In this document: in pieces, positions 54,467 to 62,322 of the stretch | Layout of the letters: every line of letters starts with the position of its first letter | Numbering within the stretch: position 1 is the stretch's first letter | Assembly: GCA_946187865.1 (NCBI GenBank) | Contig: CAMHST010000004.1 | Coordinates: 1 to 64,000, forward strand | From: an uncultured Bacteroidales bacterium | GTDB lineage: Bacteria > Bacteroidota > Bacteroidia > Bacteroidales > UBA932 | Direction of reading: 5' to 3' | DNA: 64,000 bases | Program-made: the position numbers and the translations under genes | The notes under the pieces: model-generated | Database searches by the model: none | What the model was told of the DNA's origin: nothing | The model's input: only the letters and a program-made list of their open reading frames with translations

Positions 54467-55333
54467 TTATTCTGTCTTCAGGACGATGGACTTATGGGAA
54501 AGCAGCTCAAAGAAAGCGGCCTTGCAGGAGTCTGACAGCGGAAGCTCTTCTGCGCCGACCCGGATTTTCCCGCCCCGCATCCCCTGTACTTTCGAGAGGT
54601 TGACCAGGTAGGAGCGGTGGATGCGGCAGAAACGGTCGAAGGGGAGCTGCTTCTCCATGGCTTTCAGGGTCATCAGGACCATCGGCGCCCGGCCGTCGGA
54701 AAGGTGCAGGACAATGTAGTCGCCGTCGCTCTTGATGTACAGGATGTCCTCCAGGGGAATCTGCGTCATCACCAGATCGATTTTCACGGAAATGCTTTCC
54801 GGCTGCGCGGCAGGCCGTTTCAGGGCGTCCATCTCTCCTTTCAGCTGGTCCAGGTCGGCCGACAGGGCCTGATTGTCCCGCTCGGCCTGATGGTAACGGA
54901 AGGCGGCGCGGCGCCACTGGTCCGAAAAAGAGACAGCCAGCGCTGTCAGGGCACTGAAAAGAGCCAGCATTACCGCCATGGCTTTCTGGGAGAGAACCAC
55001 CCCGAATCCGAGAAAGTCTCCGACCGTGATATCCGCGTCGATATGAGCCCGGGCACTTCCGTCAAGGGCTGATAGCTGGACAAGACAGGCCGCCACGAAC
55101 ACAAGCAGCGCCCATCCCAGAAAAGCCCATTTCCGCCCGGGTACCAGAAAACGGTCTATCAGCACACAACGGAAAACCAGATATACAGATGCATTCACAA
55201 GAACCAAACCGGCATAGAGGGCAAGGGCCCACCAAGGAAGGACCACACCTCCGATCAGGTAGGGCAGAATGGAAGGCACGATGAGCAGCGCCCCGACAAC
55301 GCCCAGGAATATGAGTTTTCTTTCGCGTGACAT
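54467..55333 (-). CDS. Membrane-anchored LytTR-domain regulator
   Basis: 288 residues: four hydrophobic helices in the first ~150, a coiled coil (AERDNQALSADLDQLKGEMDAL, about 165-190) and a C-terminal LytTR DNA-binding domain (about 195-285; EDILYIKSDGDYIVLHL, FCRIHRSYLVNL). In most Bacteroidota, LytTR is the output of a response regulator phosphorylated by a membrane kinase; here the sensor helices are joined directly to it and no kinase gene is adjacent. The ATG is 8 nt after a TATTTTTG box. Confidence 0.87.
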   Translation of the reverse strand: MSRERKLIFLGVVGALLIVPSILPYLIGGVVLPWWALALYAGLVLVNASVYLVFRCVLIDRFLVPGRKWAFLGWALLVFVAACLVQLSALDGSARAHIDADITVGDFLGFGVVLSQKAMAVMLALFSALTALAVSFSDQWRRAAFRYHQAERDNQALSADLDQLKGEMDALKRPAAQPESISVKIDLVMTQIPLEDILYIKSDGDYIVLHLSDGRAPMVLMTLKAMEKQLPFDRFCRIHRSYLVNLSKVQGMRGGKIRVGAEELPLSDSCKAAFFELLSHKSIVLKTE

Positions 55334-55341
55334 AGGCCACG

Positions 55342-55349
55342 CAAAAATA
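55342..55349 (-). promoter_or_regulatory. -7 promoter box of the LytTR regulator
   Basis: TATTTTTG, 8 nt before the ATG at 55333. It overlaps the end of the upstream barrel-protein gene spacer. Confidence 0.65.
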
Positions 55350-55355
55350 CACAAT

Positions 55356-56702
55356 TCAGAACGAAAATCCTAAATTGATGTAAAGGCCGAAGCTGCCGTC
55401 CTGCGCGTGCAGCGGGTGTCCGAACTCTACGGCCGTGATGAAATTCCGGTTCATCGAGAACCAGAATCCGCCGCCCACGCTGGTGTGCAGCCGCTCGCGG
55501 TTGGCAATGGCCGGGTCGTAGATGCTGGCATAGGGGCCCATTTGTTCCCCGTCCAGGGTTTTCTCCACGGTCCGGTGGCCCAGGGCGGCCTGCTCGGCCA
55601 GACGGCAGGTCTGTACGACAGCCCCTGCATCGGCAAAGCCTACCAGCCCCAGCTGGAAATTCTGTTTGAATGCCTGGAAGGATGCCAGCCGAAGGCGCGC
55701 GTCGGCGCTGGCCCAGGCTACACCGTTCCCCTTGATCCGGCTGCTGTAGGTGCCGCGCATCGCAAAGGACGGCATCGCGTAGAAGGGAAGGGAACCGGCC
55801 ACCAGGCCGCTGTACGCCAGCTGGTACGCAAACGTGAGCCGGTCGGGGAAGATGGAGATGTAGTGGCGGAAGTCGGCCGACAGCACCAGCGACCCTTTGG
55901 CCCCGCCGTCGGAAAAGCTCGACCCGGCTATGGCGGTGACAGAGGCATAAATGCCCCGGGCGGGCTGGGGCTCGAAGTCCCGGGTGTCGTACAGCAGCCC
56001 GGCTTTGAGCTCGGCCCGGTGCCCGTGGGTGTCTTCCGCGGGGATGAGCCCTTCCTCCAAGTACTGCTCGTAGAGCGAGCCGGAAGCGGCATACACCGGC
56101 AGCGAAACCGGGCTGTAGGACTGCCAGGAATAGGCGGCGCCGCCAATCCAGGTCAGGTGGTCCGCCATGCGCCCCTGGAGGTCCAGGCTGGCCCGCAGTT
56201 GCCGCTGGTAATTGGCATAGAAGGCGATGCCGTCCTGCTTGTCGGCCCCTTTGTGCAGGTCCAGCCCGGCATAATAGGGCGACACGGCGCCGTTGAATCC
56301 GTAGAATCCGTACAGGGGATTGTCCATATAGGAGATGTCGGCCGTCACGCGGTAGCCCGGAATCAGGTGCTTGGAGTCGTAGTTCATCGTTACCTGCTTG
56401 GCGCCTTTGGTATACAGCATGGCGTTCACCATGAATTTATGCCTATAGTTGGGATAGTCGGAACCGTCGCCGTAATGGAAGACCTGCGCCAGGGCGCCGA
56501 ACGAGAAACCCAGGTCGGTGCTGTAGTTGAAGGCAGGCATCAGGCCCACGTTCCAGCCGGATTTGGCAATCTCTTTTTTCACGGGGACGGCGACAACCCG
56601 GTCGCGCTGCTGTTCGGGCTCCTTTTCTTTTTCGGCACGGAGCGGTAGGACGGAAAGCAGCAGGACTGCGACGAGAGTGGAGATGCGGATGACAGGGTTC
56701 AT
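55356..56702 (-). CDS. Outer-membrane beta-barrel (BamA/surface-antigen-like) protein
   Basis: 448 residues with a signal peptide (MNPVIRISTLVAVLLLSVLPLRA). The rest is strand-rich with aromatic girdles and ends GLYINLGFSF, a final strand with terminal Phe as in outer-membrane barrels. The layout resembles the 16-strand barrel of the Omp85/surface-antigen family without POTRA domains. The role, possibly transport or lipid handling, is unknown. A TACTTTTG box at 56724-56731 precedes it. Confidence 0.78.
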   Translation of the reverse strand: MNPVIRISTLVAVLLLSVLPLRAEKEKEPEQQRDRVVAVPVKKEIAKSGWNVGLMPAFNYSTDLGFSFGALAQVFHYGDGSDYPNYRHKFMVNAMLYTKGAKQVTMNYDSKHLIPGYRVTADISYMDNPLYGFYGFNGAVSPYYAGLDLHKGADKQDGIAFYANYQRQLRASLDLQGRMADHLTWIGGAAYSWQSYSPVSLPVYAASGSLYEQYLEEGLIPAEDTHGHRAELKAGLLYDTRDFEPQPARGIYASVTAIAGSSFSDGGAKGSLVLSADFRHYISIFPDRLTFAYQLAYSGLVAGSLPFYAMPSFAMRGTYSSRIKGNGVAWASADARLRLASFQAFKQNFQLGLVGFADAGAVVQTCRLAEQAALGHRTVEKTLDGEQMGPYASIYDPAIANRERLHTSVGGGFWFSMNRNFITAVEFGHPLHAQDGSFGLYINLGFSF

Positions 56703-56723
56703 GGCGGTATGTGTTTTTCGGCA

Positions 56724-56731
56724 CAAAAGTA
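56724..56731 (-). promoter_or_regulatory. -7 promoter box of the outer-membrane barrel gene
   Basis: TACTTTTG on the minus strand, 21 nt before the ATG at 56702. Confidence 0.6.
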
Positions 56732-56803
56732 CGCCCTGTACGCGTCTAATCGTAATTTAATCGGTGAACCGGCCGGTTTTGTCGGTGAAAAAGACCTGTC
56801 TGG

Positions 56804-58393
56804 TTACTCTGCAGCCTGCTTTTTCCAATCGGCCGGATTCAGGCCGGTGACGTCTTTGAAGTTGCGGTAGAAAGCGCTGCGGGAGGAGAATCCGCTTTCG
56901 GTGGCAATCTCAGAGATGCTCATCTCCGGGTGTTCCTTCATCAGCTTCTGCGCGTAGCGGACGCGGTAGCCGTTGATCAGGTTGGAGAAGTTATCCCCGG
57001 AAAGGCTCTTGATGATGGCGCTGATGTAAGTGCGGTTGGTGGCCAGCCGGGCGGCGATGTCGGTGACGCGAAGGTCCGGCTGCTTGAAAAGCTCCTCCTC
57101 CTCGATGATTTGCGAGAGTTGCTCGGTCAGTTGCCGCGTGACCGGCGTGTCTTCTGCCTCTTCCGGCGGGGCGGGATGCTTGAGACCGATGAATATAACG
57201 CCCGCAACGAGAATCAGCAGGCCGCCGACCAGGACCCAGAGCCAGGGGAAATCGGCCTTTGACGCCGCCCCGGTGGGAAAAGCCCAGACTTCCCGGACGG
57301 TTTTGAAATTGTCCCCCGCCGGGGTGTCTGCGACAGAAGAAAAGCGGGTGCCGCCGGCGTGGACAAGCGTCCCGTCGGGGAGCATGGCGAAGGTGTCTGC
57401 CATCGGGAAAGGGCCGGAGAACACTGTCAGAGTTACTTCGGCTGGGGTGCCGTCGAAGATGGGGTCGTAGCAGATGCGGGCGATGCAGGCGTTCCCTTCG
57501 GTGTCAATGCCGAAGGTGTAGGCGCTCCGGCGGCTGCGGTCCACGGCCAGTTGGCTCCAGATGTAAGCGCCGGCTTCGGAACGCGCGGGAAGGGGCCGGT
57601 CCGTTTCCAGCAGGGAGAACTGCTCGCCGCTGATGCGCAGGATGCCCCATTCCCCGCTTTCCCGGTGCCGGGCCAGCACCAGGTGGGCGTACTCGCCGAT
57701 GGAAAGGTTGGTCCGCTGGGCGGCCCATGGCTCCCACTCGTCCAGCAGGGGCTCATGGAAAGGGTCTCCTTGCAGCCGGTCCACCGTGCCGTCGGAGGGT
57801 TTGCCGTAATTGTCCAGTCCGGAGAAGACGATGGCATTGTCCGGGGCCGATGCCAGGATGTAAGGAGTGTTGCGCTGCACAGTGACCTCTTTCAGGAAGG
57901 AGAACCCTTTTCCCGGCTCATAGATTTCCATCGCATCGGGGGCGTACCAGTTGCCGCTCACCAGCACCTTTCCGTCCGGCAGGGCCAGGGCCGATGCCCC
58001 GGCGCGTTTGCGGTCCAGGATGCCCTCGGCCGTGAAACTGTGCGTGGCCGGGTCATAGATTTCAACGCCCCAGCTCTGGCCGATGCCGAAGGCTTCCGCG
58101 CTGCCGCCGCCAAGCATCACCCGCCCGTCCGGCAGGAGCGTGCAGAAAGCATGGTCGTGCGGGTATTTCATGGGCACTTCATGCCAGGCACCGCCTTTGA
58201 GGTACCAGGCCGACTGCGACAGCAGGAAGCCGTCCGTATGCCCGCCGAAAAGGGTCACTTCCCCATTCAGAGCCATCACATACGGCGTGGAGAGCGGCTG
58301 CGGCAAGTCCGGCAGACGCTCCGCCCCGCCGCCGCTGCTCCGCGAGCACGCGACGGCGAGAAGGGTGAGCAGTATGAAGGCTAAGCGCTTCAC
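56804..58393 (-). CDS. Propeller-TM-AraC one-component membrane regulator
   Basis: 529 residues. A lipoprotein-like signal (ending LLAVACS) is followed by about 340 residues of Kelch-like repeats (LPDGRVMLGGGS, LPDGKVLVSGNW, LPDGTLVHAGGT). One membrane helix lies near 375-397 (WLWVLVGGLLILVAGVIFIGL), and the end is an AraC-type DNA-binding domain (VTDIAARLATNRTYISAII, ISEIATESGFSSRSAFYRNF). This resembles the two-component hybrids of Bacteroidales without the kinase and receiver parts. The start is GTG, 5 nt after a TATCTTTG box. The fimbrillin-like gene ends 18 nt upstream. Confidence 0.88.
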   Translation of the reverse strand: MKRLAFILLTLLAVACSRSSGGGAERLPDLPQPLSTPYVMALNGEVTLFGGHTDGFLLSQSAWYLKGGAWHEVPMKYPHDHAFCTLLPDGRVMLGGGSAEAFGIGQSWGVEIYDPATHSFTAEGILDRKRAGASALALPDGKVLVSGNWYAPDAMEIYEPGKGFSFLKEVTVQRNTPYILASAPDNAIVFSGLDNYGKPSDGTVDRLQGDPFHEPLLDEWEPWAAQRTNLSIGEYAHLVLARHRESGEWGILRISGEQFSLLETDRPLPARSEAGAYIWSQLAVDRSRRSAYTFGIDTEGNACIARICYDPIFDGTPAEVTLTVFSGPFPMADTFAMLPDGTLVHAGGTRFSSVADTPAGDNFKTVREVWAFPTGAASKADFPWLWVLVGGLLILVAGVIFIGLKHPAPPEEAEDTPVTRQLTEQLSQIIEEEELFKQPDLRVTDIAARLATNRTYISAIIKSLSGDNFSNLINGYRVRYAQKLMKEHPEMSISEIATESGFSSRSAFYRNFKDVTGLNPADWKKQAAE

Positions 58394-58398
58394 GCTTA

Positions 58399-58406
58399 CA
58401 AAGATA
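58399..58406 (-). promoter_or_regulatory. -7 promoter box of the propeller-AraC gene
   Basis: Perfect TATCTTTG in the 18-nt gap after the fimbrillin-like gene, 5 nt before the GTG start. It predicts a leaderless GTG-initiated message. Confidence 0.65.
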
Positions 58407-58411
58407 GCGAA

Positions 58412-59815
58412 TTATTCGTAGTCGCAGACAAGGCGCATGGCAGAGGAATTGTAAAACGAGAACTTAGAGTTTCCTAAATTAGAGTAGCCAAAACTCAACG
58501 CTGATCCAGAACTACCAATTATTGCCCAATATTGTGCATAAGAGCCATTATCGGGAGTACATTCATTAATATAGAAAATAGCACTTGTCCCGTCTTGATA
58601 AGCGCGGTCTGTATAGCCGTCGTCCCTCGTTCTCCAATACCCTCCTGCTCCCACGGCGAGATAACTGCCATTGCAATTGAATTTTACTCCATTGTTCGAA
58701 CCGGTTATCCACTCCCTGGTACTCGCGTAGAAGAGCTCTTGCACCTCTGCCCGGGTAGGAATACGCCATCCGGCCCAACCATCTGCGACGCTGATACCGG
58801 CCGAAGTCCCAGATTGGTTGTAGATATTATAATCATACGAATACTCGCTGGAAGATCCGACATTGAATTCGGCCCATTTCACACTCAGGCCCAGGTTTTT
58901 CCAGGAGTGTCCGCTGAGGGAGCCTGTCGCGGCAGCCGATACCATGTCGGAAGTGAGGGTAATTGTCTTTCCATAAACATTCCCCGCCGTATAGTCGGCT
59001 GTTTTCGTTGACACCAGCCGGGTGTATTGACCTCCGTCCTCATCTTCGGCATGAGCCATCAGGCTGGTGGAGGTGCTGCCCAGAACGGCAAAGTAGCCGG
59101 CGTAGGTCCCGGCACCGTCGTCCGATGCCGTGACATTGACCACATCGGCCGAGGAATCACTTCCGCTGACTGTACCATTCGCCGCGATGTTCACCGTCCT
59201 GTACACGCCGCCGGCCGAGTCCATTCCGATGGCAGTGATGGCCTTGGACGTGCTTGTGAACCGGAAACGCAAATAGCTCAAAATGTGCGTGCTAAGGTTC
59301 CCAATCGTCGCGGTGGTCTGGTCGGCGGTTAGGTCCACCGGCGTCCCTTTGAGGATATCATGCTCCAGGGCATCTGCCAGCGAGCCGCCGCCCGGGGTGC
59401 TCAGATTCAGGGTGATGACGCCTGCCGATACGCTTACGAAGCCTTTATCCAAAGAGGTTTTGCTCACGGCATACGGAATATAGGTGCCCGCCACAACCGG
59501 GTCCGTGGAGGAGAATTCACCGGATGTGGTTCCGGCGCCATCAGTGAGAGTGAGCGTGATTGTGGTTCCGTCGTTTTTGATCAGGAAAATCTGGTCCCCC
59601 GTTTCCCAGGTGGCATCGGCAGAGCCATAGGAAACTTTGGTTCCGGTCTCATCCGAGACTTCAGGATTCTTGGTAACAGCCGATACGGTGAGCGTGACTT
59701 TGTCTCCGGGATTGTCCGGGAGAGAAGGGACCGGTGTGTCAAGTAATTCTTGCGTGCATCCGGTAACAATGGCTGCGAGCAGAGCGCTGGATGCGAATAA
59801 TGAGGTTGTTTTCAT
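58412..59815 (-). CDS. Fimbrillin-like lipoprotein with C-terminal FISUMP domain
   Basis: 467 residues. The start at 59815 gives a lipoprotein signal (MKTTSLFASSALLAAIVTGC). The N-terminal ~290 residues (TKVSYGSADATWETGDQIFL, GTYIPYAV) match fimbrillin-family proteins of Bacteroidales, which form or decorate surface fimbriae. The last ~150 (LGLSVKWAEFNVGSSSEYSY, WRIPTRAEVQELF, AMRLVC) match the Fibrobacter succinogenes major paralogous domain. It is preceded by a 53-residue peptide gene 4 nt upstream and followed by the propeller-AraC regulator. The domain calls are from pattern memory. Confidence 0.8.
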   Translation of the reverse strand: MKTTSLFASSALLAAIVTGCTQELLDTPVPSLPDNPGDKVTLTVSAVTKNPEVSDETGTKVSYGSADATWETGDQIFLIKNDGTTITLTLTDGAGTTSGEFSSTDPVVAGTYIPYAVSKTSLDKGFVSVSAGVITLNLSTPGGGSLADALEHDILKGTPVDLTADQTTATIGNLSTHILSYLRFRFTSTSKAITAIGMDSAGGVYRTVNIAANGTVSGSDSSADVVNVTASDDGAGTYAGYFAVLGSTSTSLMAHAEDEDGGQYTRLVSTKTADYTAGNVYGKTITLTSDMVSAAATGSLSGHSWKNLGLSVKWAEFNVGSSSEYSYDYNIYNQSGTSAGISVADGWAGWRIPTRAEVQELFYASTREWITGSNNGVKFNCNGSYLAVGAGGYWRTRDDGYTDRAYQDGTSAIFYINECTPDNGSYAQYWAIIGSSGSALSFGYSNLGNSKFSFYNSSAMRLVCDYE

Positions 59816-59819
59816 AAGC

Positions 59820-59981
59820 TTACCAAATACTTCCGTTACTATCTGCATCACTTTCATCTACGCCGGCTCCGATAAGCCCGGCCCCTTTGCCGCTGATGGT
59901 AAGGATCCCTCCTTCCATCTGCATTCCAAACACCTGTGTTTCAGGTGAAAAGTACAATTCTTTCGTTTCTGTTTTGCCCAT
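59820..59981 (-). CDS. 53-residue peptide gene upstream of the fimbrillin-like lipoprotein
   Basis: MGKTETKELYFSPETQVFGM begins a 53-residue product ending in an Asp/Ser-rich segment and a terminal Trp (ESDADSNGSIW). Bacteroidales genomes contain many tiny proteins of this pattern: a YxxP-like start, a Gly-rich middle and an Asp/Ser/Trp end, often beside secreted-protein genes. No signal peptide is visible. It is 4 nt from the fimbrillin start, so they are cotranscribed from the TATTTTTG box at 60007-60014. Function unknown. Confidence 0.65.
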   Translation of the reverse strand: MGKTETKELYFSPETQVFGMQMEGGILTISGKGAGLIGAGVDESDADSNGSIW

Positions 59982-60006
59982 AGTAGTTTTGCGATTGTTG
60001 TGCTGG

Positions 60007-60014
60007 CAAAAATA
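60007..60014 (-). promoter_or_regulatory. -7 promoter box of the peptide-fimbrillin operon
   Basis: TATTTTTG on the minus strand, 25 nt before the peptide ATG at 59981. Confidence 0.6.
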
Positions 60015-60143
60015 GGGCGCTGGATGGAAACTCCCGTCCCACCTTCACAAAACCCGTGTCCCGGATTGTTAAATGATTTGCGACCCCCCACACCGAGCAC
60101 GAAAACGGCCTCAAACGTGGCTGAGCTTAGCCCAACGCCCCGT

Positions 60144-60228
60144 TCGTCCACGAAAATGAGGCCTTTCCATGGCCGAGATGTTCATTTCATGCAGTTCGGC
60201 CATGAAATCGGCCGGAAACCGTGGACGA
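60144..60228. repeat. Large nested intergenic hairpin related to the 44.2-kb element
   Basis: Outer stem TCGTCCACG (60144-60152) / CGTGGACGA (60220-60228); inner stem ATGGCCGA (60169-60176) / TCGGCCAT (60196-60203). The segment AAATCGGCCGGAAA at 60205-60218 matches the loop at 44210-44223 in 13 of 14 bases. A partial copy (GCACGAAAACGGCC) lies about 45 nt before it. No gene is supported in 60015-60286. Confidence 0.7.
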
Positions 60229-60286
60229 GTTTTCCCCAAAAGGCAGATCAAGGTAAAGAAGCGGGCCGATATTCAAAAATAATCAC

Positions 60287-60294
60287 TATCTTTG
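60287..60294 (+). promoter_or_regulatory. -7 promoter box of the 95-residue protein
   Basis: Perfect TATCTTTG, 22 nt before the ATG at 60317. Confidence 0.65.
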
Positions 60295-60316
60295 CACCGA
60301 ATTAATTCAGAACGAT

Positions 60317-60604
60317 ATGAATTTAAGAGACATCAAGAAAGACATCCAGTATGTGATTGGCGCATTCATCGACGACTGCACCCTGTTCCTGAACATGAAC
60401 CCCGGCAAGAGCGCCGACGAAGTGACCAACCTCATCGACAAGGCTGTGGATCTGTACAATGACCTCCGCGACAAGGTGGTCAAGAGTTCCGGTGCAGAGA
60501 AACCCAAGCTCTGCTACAACAGCATCCGCAAGGAGCTTCTCGAGAAAACCGACGCCCTGTACGACGAACTCAGCGCCGCTGTAAAGAAAGGTCTGGGTAA
60601 ATAA
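60317..60604 (+). CDS. Small helical cytoplasmic protein of unknown function
   Basis: 95 residues, all helical and highly charged (MNLRDIKKDIQYVIGAFIDD, EVTNLIDKAVDLYNDLRDKV, YDELSAAVKKGLGK). No signal or membrane segment. Codon use looks optimised (Gly GGC, Lys AAG, Leu CTG/CTC), suggesting strong expression. I recall similar short proteins in Bacteroidales genomes but no function. It has its own promoter and terminator. Confidence 0.8.
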   Translation: MNLRDIKKDIQYVIGAFIDDCTLFLNMNPGKSADEVTNLIDKAVDLYNDLRDKVVKSSGAEKPKLCYNSIRKELLEKTDALYDELSAAVKKGLGK

Positions 60605-60627
60605 AAACCGCCCTCTCCATAAGCAAT

Positions 60628-60662
60628 AACGGCCTCTGCAGCAGTGCAGGGGCCGTTTTATT
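60628..60662 (+). terminator. Intrinsic terminator after the 95-residue protein gene
   Basis: AACGGCCTCTGCA (60628-60640) / TGCAGGGGCCGTT (60645-60657), one mismatch, then TTATT. Confidence 0.85.
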
Positions 60663-60709
60663 GCCTAAGGGCCGCTAAAAGGGAAAACTGGAAGGAGCCA
60701 ATAGAAGAG

Positions 60710-61528
60710 CTAGAAGGAGAAGGTGTAGCCGATCCCCACGGTGGCCATGAAGCGGTCGTTGTAGCCGGCGCTGAAAAGGCGGGTGCCTTCTCCGTTGGTG
60801 TCTATCTCATAGTCGCCCAGCGCATCCAGCATGATGTAAGGCTTGATGGTGTGCTGCTTGGTGATGTTGATGTCGGCCCCCAGGTTCACCCGGTAGCGGT
60901 TGTTGTACACGTGGGTGTAACCGGCGGGCGTGTAGGCATAGTAGGTATTTCCGGATTTGTTGGTCTGCTGACTGCCGGAGGTGGTACCCCAGGGGTCGTT
61001 CAGGGCGGTGCGCACCTCGAAAGACAGGGACGGTTCCACCATGGACCAGCCTTTATACTTCACGCCCACGCGGCTTTTCAGGGCCAGGGCGTTCGGGTTG
61101 CTCTGGTAGATATTCAAGTCGGCGTCTGTGTTGTGGGTGAACTGCAGGCGCTCCCGCAGGGAGAACTGGAACTGCCCCAGCTTATAGATACCGGTAACGT
61201 CGGCATAGACCCGGTGGCGGGGACTCCAGAAGCCGGTATAAAGCGTCCCGTCGTCCAGTTCCTTCCCGGTCTTGAAGGGGTTGATCAGGGTGTAACCCAC
61301 GCCCAGCTTGAGCCAGGAAATGGGCTTGTAGGTGAGGCCGACGGTGGTTTGCAGGCGGTTAAGCTCGCTGAAGTTTTCATCGGCCCGGATCTCTTCCTCG
61401 AAGGTGAGGTGGAGGCCCTTCTTGATCTTGTAGTCCAACTCTACGGAGGCACGCCCTCCGAATTCCATATCCTGGGCAAAAGAGAGGGCCGGCACCAGCA
61501 GGGCCAGCGTCAGTAACATCCTTTTCAT
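60710..61528 (-). CDS. DUF2490 family outer-membrane protein
   Basis: 272 residues with a signal peptide (MKRMLLTLALLVPALSFA) and alternating strands (FGGRASVELDYKIKKGLHLTF, KLGVGYTLINPF, ending VGIGYTFSF), typical of DUF2490 barrels. It follows the DUF4956 gene by 2 nt, so it belongs to the VTC-like cluster. It may be the outer-membrane part of that system; no function is established. Confidence 0.88.
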   Translation of the reverse strand: MKRMLLTLALLVPALSFAQDMEFGGRASVELDYKIKKGLHLTFEEEIRADENFSELNRLQTTVGLTYKPISWLKLGVGYTLINPFKTGKELDDGTLYTGFWSPRHRVYADVTGIYKLGQFQFSLRERLQFTHNTDADLNIYQSNPNALALKSRVGVKYKGWSMVEPSLSFEVRTALNDPWGTTSGSQQTNKSGNTYYAYTPAGYTHVYNNRYRVNLGADINITKQHTIKPYIMLDALGDYEIDTNGEGTRLFSAGYNDRFMATVGIGYTFSF

Positions 61529-61530
61529 GG

Positions 61531-62322
61531 CTATCCAATGTAATCTTTGGCCCGGGTGATGGTATTGACGGAGTTCGCCTCGCCCTTCCCCAGCCGGTAA
61601 AACACTTTGATAAAAGCGGCGTCTTTCAGAAAGTCCACATGGCCGATCTCAACATTGTCCACCTTCACGCCCAGGCGCTTTTCCAGGTCGGCCAGCAGTT
61701 CTTCCCGGCGCTCGGGGACAATGAGTTCGATGCGGTCGTACAAGACCAGTTTGGTGGTGGTGTGCTTGACCAGGCTGTCACTTTCCAGGATCCAGATCAG
61801 CAGCACGATGAGCAGGTTCACCAGCGCCATCACGCCTACATTGCCCCAGCCCAGGACATAGTGCGGCGTGGTGGACAGGTCTACAACATGGTACAGGGGC
61901 GCCAGGCCGTTCACCGCCGCCAGGGCGATGATCACGAACAGGTAAGTCATTTCCCGGATGGGCACGGTCTCTGTCCGGTAACGGATGACCCCGAAGATGG
62001 CGAACAGGCCCAGGGTGAGTCCCACGCCCACTTCCACGTTTCCCATGATATAGAGCAGGGTGAGCATGGCCGACGAAAACACCAGGAAAGTGAAGTAGTA
62101 GTCCCGGCGCTGGCTTTTGCGATAGTAGAAGAAATGCACCAGGATCCAGCACACGGCCAGGTTGATGGCGAAGCGGATGCCCAGTTCGCCCACTTTCTGG
62201 GCGGTGGTCATCATGGCGTCCGTGATGGTCTGGACGTCAAGAAGCATGTCGTCGTCGATGTCCACATTGCCGAAGGCGGCGGGGTCGTCCTGGACGAAGC
62301 GGAATAATTTGTCGATAATCAT
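61531..62322 (-). CDS. DUF4956 family membrane protein
   Basis: 263 residues. Four hydrophobic helices (about 45-65, 75-115, 120-145, 155-180) carry the family segment GVIRYRTETVPIREMTYLFV, with a soluble C-terminal domain of about 85 residues. It overlaps the VTC-like gene by 4 nt. DUF4956 and VTC-like genes are commonly adjacent in bacteria, so a membrane partner for polyphosphate synthesis or export is inferred. Confidence 0.9.
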   Translation of the reverse strand: MIIDKLFRFVQDDPAAFGNVDIDDDMLLDVQTITDAMMTTAQKVGELGIRFAINLAVCWILVHFFYYRKSQRRDYYFTFLVFSSAMLTLLYIMGNVEVGVGLTLGLFAIFGVIRYRTETVPIREMTYLFVIIALAAVNGLAPLYHVVDLSTTPHYVLGWGNVGVMALVNLLIVLLIWILESDSLVKHTTTKLVLYDRIELIVPERREELLADLEKRLGVKVDNVEIGHVDFLKDAAFIKVFYRLGKGEANSVNTITRAKDYIG

